Source: Desulfuromonadaceae bacterium | GTDB taxonomy: Bacteria > Desulfobacterota > Desulfuromonadia > Geobacterales > Pseudopelobacteraceae | DNA: 64,000 nt | Direction of reading: 5' to 3' | Assembly: GCA_028683855.1 (NCBI GenBank) | Contig: JAQUHA010000010.1 | Coordinates: 1 to 64,000, forward strand | In this document: one piece after another, positions 42,803 to 51,132 of the stretch | How positions within the stretch are numbered: the stretch's first letter is position 1 | How the letters are laid out: each line of letters starts with the position of its first letter | Position numbers and translations under genes: made by a program | The notes under the pieces: generated by a model | Databases searched by the model: none | Seen by the model: only the letters and a program-made list of their open reading frames with translations | Told to the model about the DNA's origin: nothing

Positions 42803-43345
42803 ATGAAAAAGATCAGTTTTTTGTTGGCAGCAGGAGCTATGATGGTAGCATCAGGGTGCAGCACACTCTCCACTAACACCCAGAGCAGCAATATCGGCAT
42901 CGGAACTCAGAGTAATTTCCAGGCAAATCTTGATGTAACAGAAAAAATCACCGGCACATGTACTGTAAACAGAGTTCTTGGATTTAAGTTTGGCGATCTC
43001 AACACTATCGGCACAAATAAAAAAGCAACGGGAGTTGACTTTTCAGCTGCTGCTGCCGTATCTGCAGGGTCCAGTACCGGTGGTGGCGGATTCTCAGACA
43101 TCTTCAAAGGCGTCCAGGGACTTCAGGACAAATTTGACGTAACAATGGAATGCGCAAGTGCTGCAGCCTATAATGCTATTACCAAAAGTGGAGCTGACGT
43201 AATCTTTGCACCAAGATATACCGCTGAGGTTACAACAGTTATACCTTTCATCATGGAAACTACAAATGTTAGCGTAACCGGATACAAAGGTATGATCAAA
43301 AACTTCAAGCAGCTTGATACACAAAAGATTCTAGAAGGAAGATAG
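42803..43345 (+). CDS. Small Gly/Ala-rich lipoprotein upstream of caspase B
   Basis: A 180-residue lipoprotein: signal peptide ending MVASGC, then a low-complexity linker (QSSNIGIGTQS), the segment TCTVNRVLGFKFGDLNTIG with a single Cys, a Gly/Ala/Ser-rich middle (about 78-100), and the block ASAAAYNAITKSGADVIFAPRY. That last block recalls the AA-x-AGI-KV part of TRL-like proteins, so distant kinship is possible. ATG 42803 has AGGAG upstream; an ATG 18 bases earlier has none. It occupies the same position before caspase B as the TRL-like gene before caspase A. No family recognised with confidence. Confidence 0.78.
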   Translation: MKKISFLLAAGAMMVASGCSTLSTNTQSSNIGIGTQSNFQANLDVTEKITGTCTVNRVLGFKFGDLNTIGTNKKATGVDFSAAAAVSAGSSTGGGGFSDIFKGVQGLQDKFDVTMECASAAAYNAITKSGADVIFAPRYTAEVTTVIPFIMETTNVSVTGYKGMIKNFKQLDTQKILEGR

Positions 43346-43384
43346 AAATATTATTTAAATTTGTTTTGTTTATATGTATGATCA

Positions 43385-43417
43385 TAGCCGGTCTGTTTCC
43401 GCAGACCGGCTATTTTT
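43385..43417 (+). terminator. Intrinsic terminator between the lipoprotein and caspase B
   Basis: A perfect 11-base stem (TAGCCGGTCTG/CAGACCGGCTA, 6-base loop) runs into TTTTTAT. It begins 40 bases after the lipoprotein stop and ends 20 bases before the caspase B start. The arrangement copies that on the opposite strand. Confidence 0.9.
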
Positions 43418-43436
43418 ATACTCAAGGGGCAAGGAT

Positions 43437-44804
43437 ATGCGAATTCTGCTTTTAATAACTCTTCTGTTCTTAACTTCTTATGATGTTGCATTCTCCGCAA
43501 CACCGGCTTTCTACCTCACAAACGAAGTCGTAATAATGGGAGATGGCGTTACAGCCATTAAACCGATAAGTGTTGATATTGTAAAATTTGTAAAGTCAGA
43601 ATTTATGAAAAGCGGGGTAAATCTTGCGAAAGATGATTCGGAGGCAAATTTTTCGTTGACGTTTAAAGTAGAGACGGAACTGGAACGTGGATTTTTCAAT
43701 GCAAAGACTATATTCAAAAATACATCGATCAACGTAGTGAAAGATGGCATAACAGTCGAGACTATTACTTTTGATGAGCGCACACCTGCCGGAGCGCTTA
43801 TGAAATACGGAGAAGAGGGGGAAGCGTATAGCAAGAAAGCAGCAAATTATCTTGTTTCAAATTTGCTTAAATCAGACCTGGTAGCAAAATTTGTAGGGCA
43901 GACACCTGAGACAAAACTTGCCAGAGCCCCCGTAAAACAGAAAGAAAATGATCTGAGGCAGCGAACAATCATTGATGCCACAGCCGTTTACAAAGATTCA
44001 GTCGGCTCTATGCCTAAAGGGAAAGGCGCAGGCAAATATGACGTTGCAGTAATTATAGGCAACAGAAACTACAAAAAGACTTCAAATGTTGATTATGCAA
44101 CGAACGATGCACAGAAAATGCGCGAACTGGCTCTTAAAACCATGGGATTTCTGCCTGAAAATATTATTTACGTCGAGGATGCCACTCTTTCCGATTTCAC
44201 AGAAATATTTGGTTCTCAGAGAGATTCAGGGCGAAGCAAACTTCATAACTTTATAAAAAAAGATGTGTCTAATGTTTTTATCTATTACGTCGGACATGGT
44301 GCTCCGGATATACAGGAGGAGAAACCAAAGGCATACTTTGTGCCGGTTGATGCAGACCCGCAATATATAGGTGCAAGCGGCTACAAGGTACAGACTCTTT
44401 ATGACAATCTGGCTAAACTTCCGGCAAAAAATATTACCGTAATACTTGACTCCTGCTTCTCCGGAAACTCTCCGACAGGACTCCTTTTCAAAGGGATCAG
44501 CGGACTTGTTATCGTTGATAAAACAGCGAAAATGACCGCAAAAAACTCTCTCGTATTAACAAGCACAAGCGAAAATCAGGTCTCTTCATGGTATAACGAA
44601 AAAGAGCATTCACTTTTTACATACTTCTTTCTCAAAGGTCTTCAAGGCGAAGCAGACAAAAATGGTGACAGGAAGATAACTGCGGAAGAATTAAACGAAT
44701 ATTTAACCGATAAAGTTTCCGGTTTATCAAAGAGACTAACCGGAAACCTACAGCAACCGGTACTGTCCGGTGATGAAAAGAGAGTGCTGGTCACACTTGA
44801 ATGA
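43437..44804 (+). CDS. Exported caspase-fold (C14) protease B
   Basis: A 455-residue protein with a cleavable-type signal peptide (MRILLLITLLFLTSYDVAFSA), an N-terminal beta-rich domain (about 25-150) with no recognised family, and a caspase domain (about 200-450). The dyad is His287 (YYVGHGAPD) and Cys340 (ILDSCFSGNS). It shares long identical stretches with protease A (such as KAYFVPVDADPQYI-type and TSTSENQVSSWY blocks) and ends in a DKNGDRKITAEEL EF-hand-like loop. ATG 43437 follows GGGGCAAGGA; longer starts would run through the terminator. Convergent with hemW, 3 bases apart. Confidence 0.9.
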   Translation: MRILLLITLLFLTSYDVAFSATPAFYLTNEVVIMGDGVTAIKPISVDIVKFVKSEFMKSGVNLAKDDSEANFSLTFKVETELERGFFNAKTIFKNTSINVVKDGITVETITFDERTPAGALMKYGEEGEAYSKKAANYLVSNLLKSDLVAKFVGQTPETKLARAPVKQKENDLRQRTIIDATAVYKDSVGSMPKGKGAGKYDVAVIIGNRNYKKTSNVDYATNDAQKMRELALKTMGFLPENIIYVEDATLSDFTEIFGSQRDSGRSKLHNFIKKDVSNVFIYYVGHGAPDIQEEKPKAYFVPVDADPQYIGASGYKVQTLYDNLAKLPAKNITVILDSCFSGNSPTGLLFKGISGLVIVDKTAKMTAKNSLVLTSTSENQVSSWYNEKEHSLFTYFFLKGLQGEADKNGDRKITAEELNEYLTDKVSGLSKRLTGNLQQPVLSGDEKRVLVTLE

Positions 44805-44807
44805 CCA

Positions 44808-45941
44808 TTATAAAAACCTGCTGAAGACCTGATTTGACAACAACATCCCTTTTAACGTCAATCTGACCGTGTCTGCATCACGGCTAAGCAACCCGAGCTT
44901 GCCAAGATCAGGCACGGTCGTCTCATATATAGAGTCAATCGAGCTGCCAAACTCACTTTCAAAACCGGACCCTTTTACCCCATCGGAAAGACGTAACCCA
45001 AGATACAGGTACTCAGACATCGCATCTTGCCGGGTCAGACTGTATTCATCCAATCGTGTGGGTTTTCCCGACCTGGTCATACTTCTATACTCTTCCAATG
45101 TATATGGATTGCTAAAACGGAGACCATATCCATCGCGCAGGAACGAATGGGCAGCTACCCCCAAACCAAGATATCCATCACGCTTCCAGTATCCACTGTT
45201 ATGATCCGAGCGATATCCAGGGCGTGCATAATTTGCAATTTCATAATGTTCAAATCCGGCTCCGGTCAGAATCTCGTCAGCAAGCTCAAACATATCAGCG
45301 GATAAATCTTCATCAATCAGCTGACTGCTTCCATTGGGATATTTAAGCGCAAACGGAGTATTCCCTTCTATAGTCAAACCATAAACAGAAATATGCTCAG
45401 GATAAAGGTCAGTGGCATATAACAACTCTGAACGCCACTGTTCCAGAGTCTCCCCCGGAAGCGAATGCATCAGATCTATGCTGACATTATTGAAGCCGGC
45501 GGCTCTGATATCCCTGAAAGCACGTTTTGACTGTTCCGATGTATGAATACGTCCAAGCGCAGTTAAAAACAGATCATCAAACGACTGAATGCCAAGCGAT
45601 ATCCTGTTTATACCGGCATCACGCACGGCACTCAGATAGACGCCATTAATCGTGCATGGATTAGCCTCAAGAGTAATTTCAATGTTTTCTGAAAATGGCA
45701 TACGATATCTTATTTTATTCAGCAAAACAGATAGTTGCCGCGCTTTCAGCAGTGACGGAGTACCGCCGCCGAAATAAATAGAATCCAGCGGTTCAGAAAT
45801 CAACTGATGGTTATCAAGTTCGGAAATGAGCAGTTCGTGATACTCCTCAAGTTCATTTTCTACCGGAACTCCCGAGACAAAGGCGCAGTAGCCACACTTT
45901 TTTATACAGAAAGGGATATGAACGTAGAGTCGATTAAACAT
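44808..45941 (-). CDS. hemW: Radical SAM heme chaperone HemW (coproporphyrinogen oxidase-like)
   Basis: A 377-residue radical SAM protein. The cluster motif is C-x3-C-x2-C (CIKKCGYCAF, residues 12-19 region), and GGGTPSLL and the GIQSFDD segment are typical. HemN, the true anaerobic coproporphyrinogen oxidase, has a longer N-terminus and other conserved residues; the short start and CxxxCxYCxF point to HemW, which binds heme and delivers it. CAGGAAA lies before the ATG. The heme-handling function suits the cytochrome-rich surroundings. Confidence 0.9.
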   Translation of the reverse strand: MFNRLYVHIPFCIKKCGYCAFVSGVPVENELEEYHELLISELDNHQLISEPLDSIYFGGGTPSLLKARQLSVLLNKIRYRMPFSENIEITLEANPCTINGVYLSAVRDAGINRISLGIQSFDDLFLTALGRIHTSEQSKRAFRDIRAAGFNNVSIDLMHSLPGETLEQWRSELLYATDLYPEHISVYGLTIEGNTPFALKYPNGSSQLIDEDLSADMFELADEILTGAGFEHYEIANYARPGYRSDHNSGYWKRDGYLGLGVAAHSFLRDGYGLRFSNPYTLEEYRSMTRSGKPTRLDEYSLTRQDAMSEYLYLGLRLSDGVKGSGFESEFGSSIDSIYETTVPDLGKLGLLSRDADTVRLTLKGMLLSNQVFSRFL

Positions 45942-46030
45942 TTCTATTTTCCTGTTTTTTTAAGTGCCGTGTACGAAATGATATGATAGTATCCGCAGCA
46001 TCAGAAGGTAAACACAAAAAAGGAGTAAAC

Positions 46031-46789
46031 ATGAAAAAGAATCTTATCGTTTCACTTTCCTGCCTGATTGCGTTCTCGTCAGCAACAGCTGCACTCTCCA
46101 CCCCTGATAAAGGCACTGCAAAGGCAAAGCAGAATCACTCTGAACCAGCTGCTGACCAGCTTTCCGGCAAAATACTTCAGACAATGGATAGCGGCGGCTA
46201 CACATACGTATATATCCAGAAGAACGGCGGCGAGAAGGTTTGGGTCGCTGCTCCTGTCACTGCTGTTACTGTCGGATCAAAAGTAAGCTTTAACGGCGGA
46301 ATGGAGATGGTTAATTTTGAGAGCAAGAGCCTTAAACGCAAATTTGACAGGATTCTTTTTGCAGACGCAATAATTTCTGACACTCCCAAAAAGGGTGCTG
46401 CAACTGACATCAGCAAGAACACTTCAGGCGGCAGTAAAGCAGCCGCGTCATCCAAAGACACCAAAATTTCTGTAAGCAAAGCTACGGGCGAAAATGCTTA
46501 CACCGTTCAGGAGATATATGCAAAGAGCTCAAAGCTTGATAAGAAAAAAGTTGTTATTAAGGGGAAAGTTGTTAAGGTTTCTTCCGGCATAATGGGTAAA
46601 AACTGGATTCATATTCAGGACGGGACTGGAAACCAGTCCAAAAACAATCACAATCTTGTCTGCACATCTCTCGATATGGCTAATGTAGACGACATCGTGA
46701 CAGTATCCGGGACTCTTGCCAAAGACAGGGATTTTGGCGGCGGCTATAAATACAGCGCGATTGTTGAAGATGCCAAAATAAGAAAATAG
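46031..46789 (+). CDS. Exported OB-fold protein (NrfJ-like)
   Basis: A 252-residue exported protein with a signal peptide (cleavage near STA/ALST). It has two beta-rich parts separated by a Ser/Lys/Ala-rich linker (about 130-155): an N-terminal GKILQTMDSGGYTYVYIQ domain and a C-terminal OB-fold of the nucleic-acid-binding anticodon type (KKVVIKGKVVKVSSGIMG...NWIHIQDG). In deltaproteobacteria such proteins are linked to cytochromes and are called NrfJ-like. An AAGGAG site precedes ATG 46031. Followed by a terminator, so monocistronic. Confidence 0.8.
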   Translation: MKKNLIVSLSCLIAFSSATAALSTPDKGTAKAKQNHSEPAADQLSGKILQTMDSGGYTYVYIQKNGGEKVWVAAPVTAVTVGSKVSFNGGMEMVNFESKSLKRKFDRILFADAIISDTPKKGAATDISKNTSGGSKAAASSKDTKISVSKATGENAYTVQEIYAKSSKLDKKKVVIKGKVVKVSSGIMGKNWIHIQDGTGNQSKNNHNLVCTSLDMANVDDIVTVSGTLAKDRDFGGGYKYSAIVEDAKIRK

Positions 46790-46811
46790 ACATAAACCGG
46801 CAGAGTACATT

Positions 46812-46843
46812 AAAGCCCCTCATAACAAGTGAGGGGCTTTTTT
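46812..46843 (+). terminator. Rho-independent terminator after the OB-fold gene
   Basis: AAGCCCCTCA and TGAGGGGCTT form a perfect 10-base stem with a 7-base loop followed by six Ts, 24 bases after the stop codon. Confidence 0.92.
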
Positions 46844-46884
46844 ATGAGACTTGAAAGCCTTAAGACAACTTGTTAAACTGCCTC

Positions 46885-47970
46885 ATGTTCAATACTGTAA
46901 AAAATCACTATGAGAGTTACCCATATCCAACCTACCCGCTGATTGCCTCGGTAAATCGTTCTGACACTTACGCTCTAAACCTTACAAGCCTCTGGGCACG
47001 CTTCAACGACAGTTTACCCCCTTCTGAAGCTAAAAAAATTCTTATTGCCGGATGCGGAACTTTCGCACCGTACCCATGGTCTGTTGCAAATCCGGATATT
47101 CCGATAACGGCACTTGATCTATCCGATAAATCATTACTTCGTGCCGCACGGCACTGTCGACTGCATTTATGCAACAATATCATCTACCGTTGCGGAGACC
47201 TGACAGACGGGCATTTTGCCGATAGCAGCTTTGGCTTAATAGACTCTTTCGGTGTTCTGCACCATCTTGAGAACCCTCTTGCAGGTCTGAAAGCGCTTGA
47301 AAAACTCTTGGTTCCCGGCGGTATTCTCAGAATAATGGTTTACAGTCGCTACGCACGAAAAGAGGAGGAGTCAATCAGACGTTCCCTGAGACTTCTCGGA
47401 ATTAAAACACCTGAAAAGGCTCGCGCACTTTTTAAAAGAGCAGCCACCGGATCACGTCTGGAAAATTATCTGAGCAGAGCAGATGAACCCGCCACAAGAT
47501 CAGGACTGGCAGATGCCCTGCTTCACCCAAGAGTTCGGACATTCCGCATTAACGATCTAAAGGAGATGGTTGACCTGACAAACCTTGAAATACTTATGTT
47601 CGCTCATTACAACGCGCTTGAAAAACCGTCAGAAGAGATAGAACGAATCAGGTCTCTTGAAAAGGAGCGCTACTCGGATGACAACTTCATCCTCTATCTT
47701 GGTAAAAAAGGGGAGAGTCCTGTAGCGGAGTGCAGAGAGAGAGTTATCATCCTTAACCCCTGCCTGAGATCTTCAGTCAGTCGGTTGAAATTTGGAAAAA
47801 CGGTAATCGCTTCACGTTTAGGGGTACAGAATCCAACCCTTCATAGTGGCGAAAGAGACTTCTTACGAAGGTTTACGACTCCTGTAAGAACGGGTACACT
47901 TTCAGTTAATGAACTGGAACGCGTAGCAGTTTACAAACGACTGCTTTTTCTGATAGATTACCCCACGTGA
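46885..47970 (+). CDS. Class I SAM-dependent methyltransferase
   Basis: A 361-residue methyltransferase. The SAM motif I is IAGCGTFAPYPW (about 52-63), with motif II region ITALDLSDKS and motif IV DSFGVLHHLENP. The N-terminal YESYPYPTYPL is shared with a group of tetratricopeptide-linked and stand-alone enzymes of unknown substrate. A C-terminal extension after residue 285 has no recognised fold. The ATG at 46885 has no evident ribosome site; a TTG 15 bases upstream is an alternative. Confidence 0.85.
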   Translation: MFNTVKNHYESYPYPTYPLIASVNRSDTYALNLTSLWARFNDSLPPSEAKKILIAGCGTFAPYPWSVANPDIPITALDLSDKSLLRAARHCRLHLCNNIIYRCGDLTDGHFADSSFGLIDSFGVLHHLENPLAGLKALEKLLVPGGILRIMVYSRYARKEEESIRRSLRLLGIKTPEKARALFKRAATGSRLENYLSRADEPATRSGLADALLHPRVRTFRINDLKEMVDLTNLEILMFAHYNALEKPSEEIERIRSLEKERYSDDNFILYLGKKGESPVAECRERVIILNPCLRSSVSRLKFGKTVIASRLGVQNPTLHSGERDFLRRFTTPVRTGTLSVNELERVAVYKRLLFLIDYPT

Positions 47971-48001
47971 CTAAATTGTTTTAAATAGGAGTTATAAAGT
48001 T

Positions 48002-48283
48002 ATGAATAGAGTTTCAATATTTGTAATATTTCTATCCATCATAATATTATCTTCAGCTGCTTATGCAGGTTCCGGCTCAGAGTTCATAAGCATGAAAACC
48101 GTATCAGACCCATTCTCACACTGGAAGCATCAGAAAATGAATAAAAGTGAATGCGACAATTGTCACGAGGCAGAAGGGGGTAAAATTGCCGGATGGGGAA
48201 AAGAGGCAGCGCACACGCTCTGCATACCATGCCACGATATGAATGAAAAAGGACCTGTTGAGTGCAAGCAGTGTCATAAATAA
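48002..48283 (+). CDS. PpcA-like triheme cytochrome c7
   Basis: A 93-residue periplasmic cytochrome with a signal peptide (cleavage after AYA, residue 22) and three CXXCH motifs: CDNCH, CIPCH and CKQCH. The arrangement HWKHQ-...-GKIAGWGKEAAHT-...-GPVECKQCHK follows that of PpcA of Geobacter, with the same heme spacing and axial histidines. Such proteins shuttle electrons across the periplasm. AGGAG lies 10 bases before the ATG. Two LolA-like genes follow at short distance, which is unusual for this family. Confidence 0.92.
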   Translation: MNRVSIFVIFLSIIILSSAAYAGSGSEFISMKTVSDPFSHWKHQKMNKSECDNCHEAEGGKIAGWGKEAAHTLCIPCHDMNEKGPVECKQCHK

Positions 48284-48303
48284 TGCAATCGGAGAACTCA
48301 ATT

Positions 48304-49200
48304 ATGAAAACGCGGATTGTACTTTTTGTCACTCTTTTACTCAGCGCTTTTACTTTTAATGCCAACGCAGCTCAACAGATTCACATTGGGCTTAATGATG
48401 TTATCGGAACTGTTGAAAAAACATTCAAAACAGACAGCAGAGGCAATCTCCCTGTAAGTGACTTTGTTGCCGACTTTTTTCAGCGTACAATAATAAAAAA
48501 GGGTGGACGTGAAATGCGCGGAGACGGTGTGGTTTCAGTAAGAGTTGCCACAGCCGGCACACCGCTTATGTTCCGTTTTCAGTATTATCGCCCCGTTGAG
48601 CAGGAGATAGTCAGCGATGCTCGTACACTCTGGATATATCACCCTGAGAACAGAGAAGTTATCCAGAGTGATGTGAGCTCGGCTTTTAACCGGCAAGGCT
48701 TCGACCCCGACCGCGACCATGCTGTTAATTTTCTGCAGGGGCTCGGCAGGATTTCAAAAGACTTTCATATCAACTTTGCCAGCGGGATGTATGACTCCGC
48801 AGGCAACTATGTACTTGAACTCAACCCTCGCCGTTCGATGCTGAACACCCGCCGGATTCTTCTTGTAGTCAGCAGAACCTCCGTTCTTTCAAACAAAACC
48901 GGCGACTCCCAGCCAAACGATTCAGCAGCGGCGGATTCAAAATCAAGAGAGCTTCATTCTCCCCCAAGATCGCCGTTTCGTACTCCGGAACCGTTTGCCG
49001 GTATGCCCGCTTTCGGCGGCACAACATCAGACCCCTTCCCCCTGCTTTCAACAACAGTTGAGGATCAGGAGGGGAACAGTACGACCATGGAATTTACAAA
49101 TATAAAAACCAACACCAATCTTTCAGAAATGGATTTTTCCTTCATGATTCCGCCCGGAGTCCAAGTTGTAAAACCATCTGAAAGCAATCAGCCACGCTGA
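48304..49200 (+). CDS. LolA-like protein with a low-complexity insertion
   Basis: A 298-residue exported protein (signal peptide to about residue 23). It shares with LolA the pattern RPVEQEIVSDARTLWIYHPENREVIQSDV and the C-terminal LSEMDFSFMIPPGVQVV. Compared with its neighbour it has an insertion of about 60 residues rich in Ser, Pro and Asp (about 195-255), which likely forms a disordered linker. A role in lipoprotein transport across the periplasm is expected, but the insertion may change the cargo. ATG 48304 has GGAGAA; it follows the cytochrome gene by 20 bases. Confidence 0.85.
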   Translation: MKTRIVLFVTLLLSAFTFNANAAQQIHIGLNDVIGTVEKTFKTDSRGNLPVSDFVADFFQRTIIKKGGREMRGDGVVSVRVATAGTPLMFRFQYYRPVEQEIVSDARTLWIYHPENREVIQSDVSSAFNRQGFDPDRDHAVNFLQGLGRISKDFHINFASGMYDSAGNYVLELNPRRSMLNTRRILLVVSRTSVLSNKTGDSQPNDSAAADSKSRELHSPPRSPFRTPEPFAGMPAFGGTTSDPFPLLSTTVEDQEGNSTTMEFTNIKTNTNLSEMDFSFMIPPGVQVVKPSESNQPR

Positions 49201-49212
49201 AAAGGATTATAA

Positions 49213-49923
49213 ATGTTCAGATTAAATATCATAGCCCTCTTTCTGTCTGCTCTCACACTCCCGTCGCTCGCGACGGGAGCACCTGTTTCTCTTAAAGAGA
49301 TAGTATCCTCTCTTGAAACCGGTTACGCAGACCTGCAGGATGTTCAAGCGGACTTCTCACAAAAAACCACCATTGCCTCTATAAATCGTCAACAGAAAGG
49401 GAGCGGGGAGGTTTTTCTTAAACGCCCCGCTTCATCCACTGCCAAGTTCCGCTTCGATTATACAAAACCCAAACAGCAGATTATCTCAAACGGCAAACAG
49501 GTCTGGTTTTATACCCCTGAAAACAGACAGGTTCTGGTAAGCGATGTTACCTCCATGTTCTCGGGCGGCAACTCTATCGCTCTCTCCTATCTTACCGGTC
49601 TTGGTCATGTTTCCCAGGATTTCAACATTACTATGGCATCAGCCCCGGAGGATAAAAACGGAAATTATCAACTGGAGCTTATTCCTAAAAAACCGGGGCC
49701 GGTTCTTGTTAAACTGGAACTGACTATATCCAATGAAGCTGTATTGCAGTTTCGCTCTTCAGGAAGAGTGAAAAATATTTTCCCCGTTGTATCCTCCGTA
49801 GTCCATGATGCAGGAGGGAATACCACACGAATAGACTACAATCGCACCCGTGTAAATAAGGGGTTGTCGGATGCCAAATTCAACTTTAAAATCCCGGAAG
49901 GGGTAGAGGTAATAAAACCGTAA
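49213..49923 (+). CDS. lolA: Outer-membrane lipoprotein carrier LolA
   Basis: A 236-residue LolA. The signal peptide ends near residue 22 (TGA/PVSL). Family blocks include [38 protein letters not shown] and the C-terminal [19 protein letters not shown]. It ferries lipoproteins released by LolCDE to LolB. It is the second of two tandem LolA-like genes, 12 bases after the first. The many lipoproteins in this window would be clients. Confidence 0.9.
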   Translation: MFRLNIIALFLSALTLPSLATGAPVSLKEIVSSLETGYADLQDVQADFSQKTTIASINRQQKGSGEVFLKRPASSTAKFRFDYTKPKQQIISNGKQVWFYTPENRQVLVSDVTSMFSGGNSIALSYLTGLGHVSQDFNITMASAPEDKNGNYQLELIPKKPGPVLVKLELTISNEAVLQFRSSGRVKNIFPVVSSVVHDAGGNTTRIDYNRTRVNKGLSDAKFNFKIPEGVEVIKP

Positions 49924-49942
49924 AATATCTGGAGGTCTCTTC

Positions 49943-50428
49943 ATGCCGTCATTTGACATTGTTTCAAAAGTAGATATGCAGGAGGTTGATAATGCTGTAA
50001 ATCAGGCCAGCAAAGAGATCGGGCAGCGCTACGATTTCAAAGGTTCTAAAAGCCAGATTACGCCGGAAAAGGATTCGGTCAAAATCCTGGCTGACGATGA
50101 CTACAAACTTAAAGCTGTTGTAGATGTGCTGCAGTCAAAGTTTCTCAAACGCAATATCTCCATAAAGGCGCTGCAGTACGGTAAGGTTGAGCAGGCATCA
50201 GGCGGAATGGTGCGCCAGATCATTACAGTTCAGCAGGGAATATCCAAAGAGAAGGGGAAAGAGATTATTGCAGTGATAAAAGAGAGTAAGCTGAAGGTAC
50301 AGGCGCAAATTCAGGACGACCAGGTGCGGGTTACTGGCAAAAACCGTGACGATCTGCAGGACGCAATACAGCTCTTGAAGGGTAAGGAGCTTGATGTAGA
50401 AATGCAGTTTACAAACTTCAGAGAGTAA
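49943..50428 (+). CDS. YajQ-family cyclic di-GMP-binding protein
   Basis: A 161-residue YajQ-type protein with two tandem ferredoxin-like domains; [19 protein letters not shown] and [12 protein letters not shown] are diagnostic, and [10 protein letters not shown] begins the second half. Members bind c-di-GMP or nucleotides and act as regulators. GGAGG lies before the ATG. Same strand as lolA, 20 bases on; probably a separate function. Confidence 0.93.
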   Translation: MPSFDIVSKVDMQEVDNAVNQASKEIGQRYDFKGSKSQITPEKDSVKILADDDYKLKAVVDVLQSKFLKRNISIKALQYGKVEQASGGMVRQIITVQQGISKEKGKEIIAVIKESKLKVQAQIQDDQVRVTGKNRDDLQDAIQLLKGKELDVEMQFTNFRE

Positions 50429-50434
50429 ATAAAT

Positions 50435-51124
50435 CTACAGCAGCCCCCTTTCAACAAAACTCAAATACTCTCCATCGCCGACTATTATATGATCAAGAAC
50501 CTTGATCCCCATAATCTCGCCGGCTTCTTTAAGGCGTCTTGTTATAGAGATATCTTCGCTGCTGGGGGTCGGGTCGCCGGTGGGGTGGTTATGTATCAGA
50601 ATAATTGCCGCCGCCGACTCCTTGACCGCCGGAATAAAAACCTCTCTCGGATGTACAATTGACTGGTTCAGGCTCCCCTCTGAAATCTGCACCCGCCTGA
50701 TAATACGGTTCTTCCCATCCAGAAGCAGAATAAGAAAATACTCTTTGCGACTGTCCCGAAACTCATAGTTGAAATATTCAAACACCTGCTGAGGTGAAGT
50801 AAAGCGGTCAAGCCGCTCCAGTTTGCGCGCCTGAAAACGTGATGCAAGCGTGAAAGCAGCTTTTATACTTGTCGCCTTAGCCAGCCCGACCCCTTTTATC
50901 GCGCAGACTTCAGCTATATCAGCATTTGCCAGCTCTCTCAAATTACCGCTGAAGTGCTTTATCAAACCACGTCCAAGATCAATGGCACTCTGTTTGGAAC
51001 TTGAATCACCGACACGAATAATAAGCGCCAGCAGCTCCGCATCAGAGAGTGTTGCCGCACCCTGTTTGAGCATTTTCTCCCTTGGACGTTCGTCTTCCGG
51101 CCACTCCTTTATTCCCCCCTGCAT
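50435..51124 (-). CDS. radC: RadC-family JAB/MPN domain protein
   Basis: A 229-residue RadC. An N-terminal helix-hairpin-helix pair (about 20-95, IKGVGLAKA) precedes the MPN+ metallo-domain with HNHPTGDPTPSSEDI, which contains the His-x-His and Ser-x2-Asp metal ligands. Despite the name, a DNA-repair role in most bacteria is not established. It is convergent with yajQ and overlaps neither neighbour; uppP lies 8 bases upstream. Confidence 0.94.
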   Translation of the reverse strand: MQGGIKEWPEDERPREKMLKQGAATLSDAELLALIIRVGDSSSKQSAIDLGRGLIKHFSGNLRELANADIAEVCAIKGVGLAKATSIKAAFTLASRFQARKLERLDRFTSPQQVFEYFNYEFRDSRKEYFLILLLDGKNRIIRRVQISEGSLNQSIVHPREVFIPAVKESAAAIILIHNHPTGDPTPSSEDISITRRLKEAGEIMGIKVLDHIIVGDGEYLSFVERGLL

Positions 51125-51132
51125 AAATCCCC

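Noticed and set aside
38740..44804. The caspase island as a phage or plasmid insertion
   Set aside because: No integrase, transposase, tRNA attachment site or flanking direct repeat was found inside or around it.
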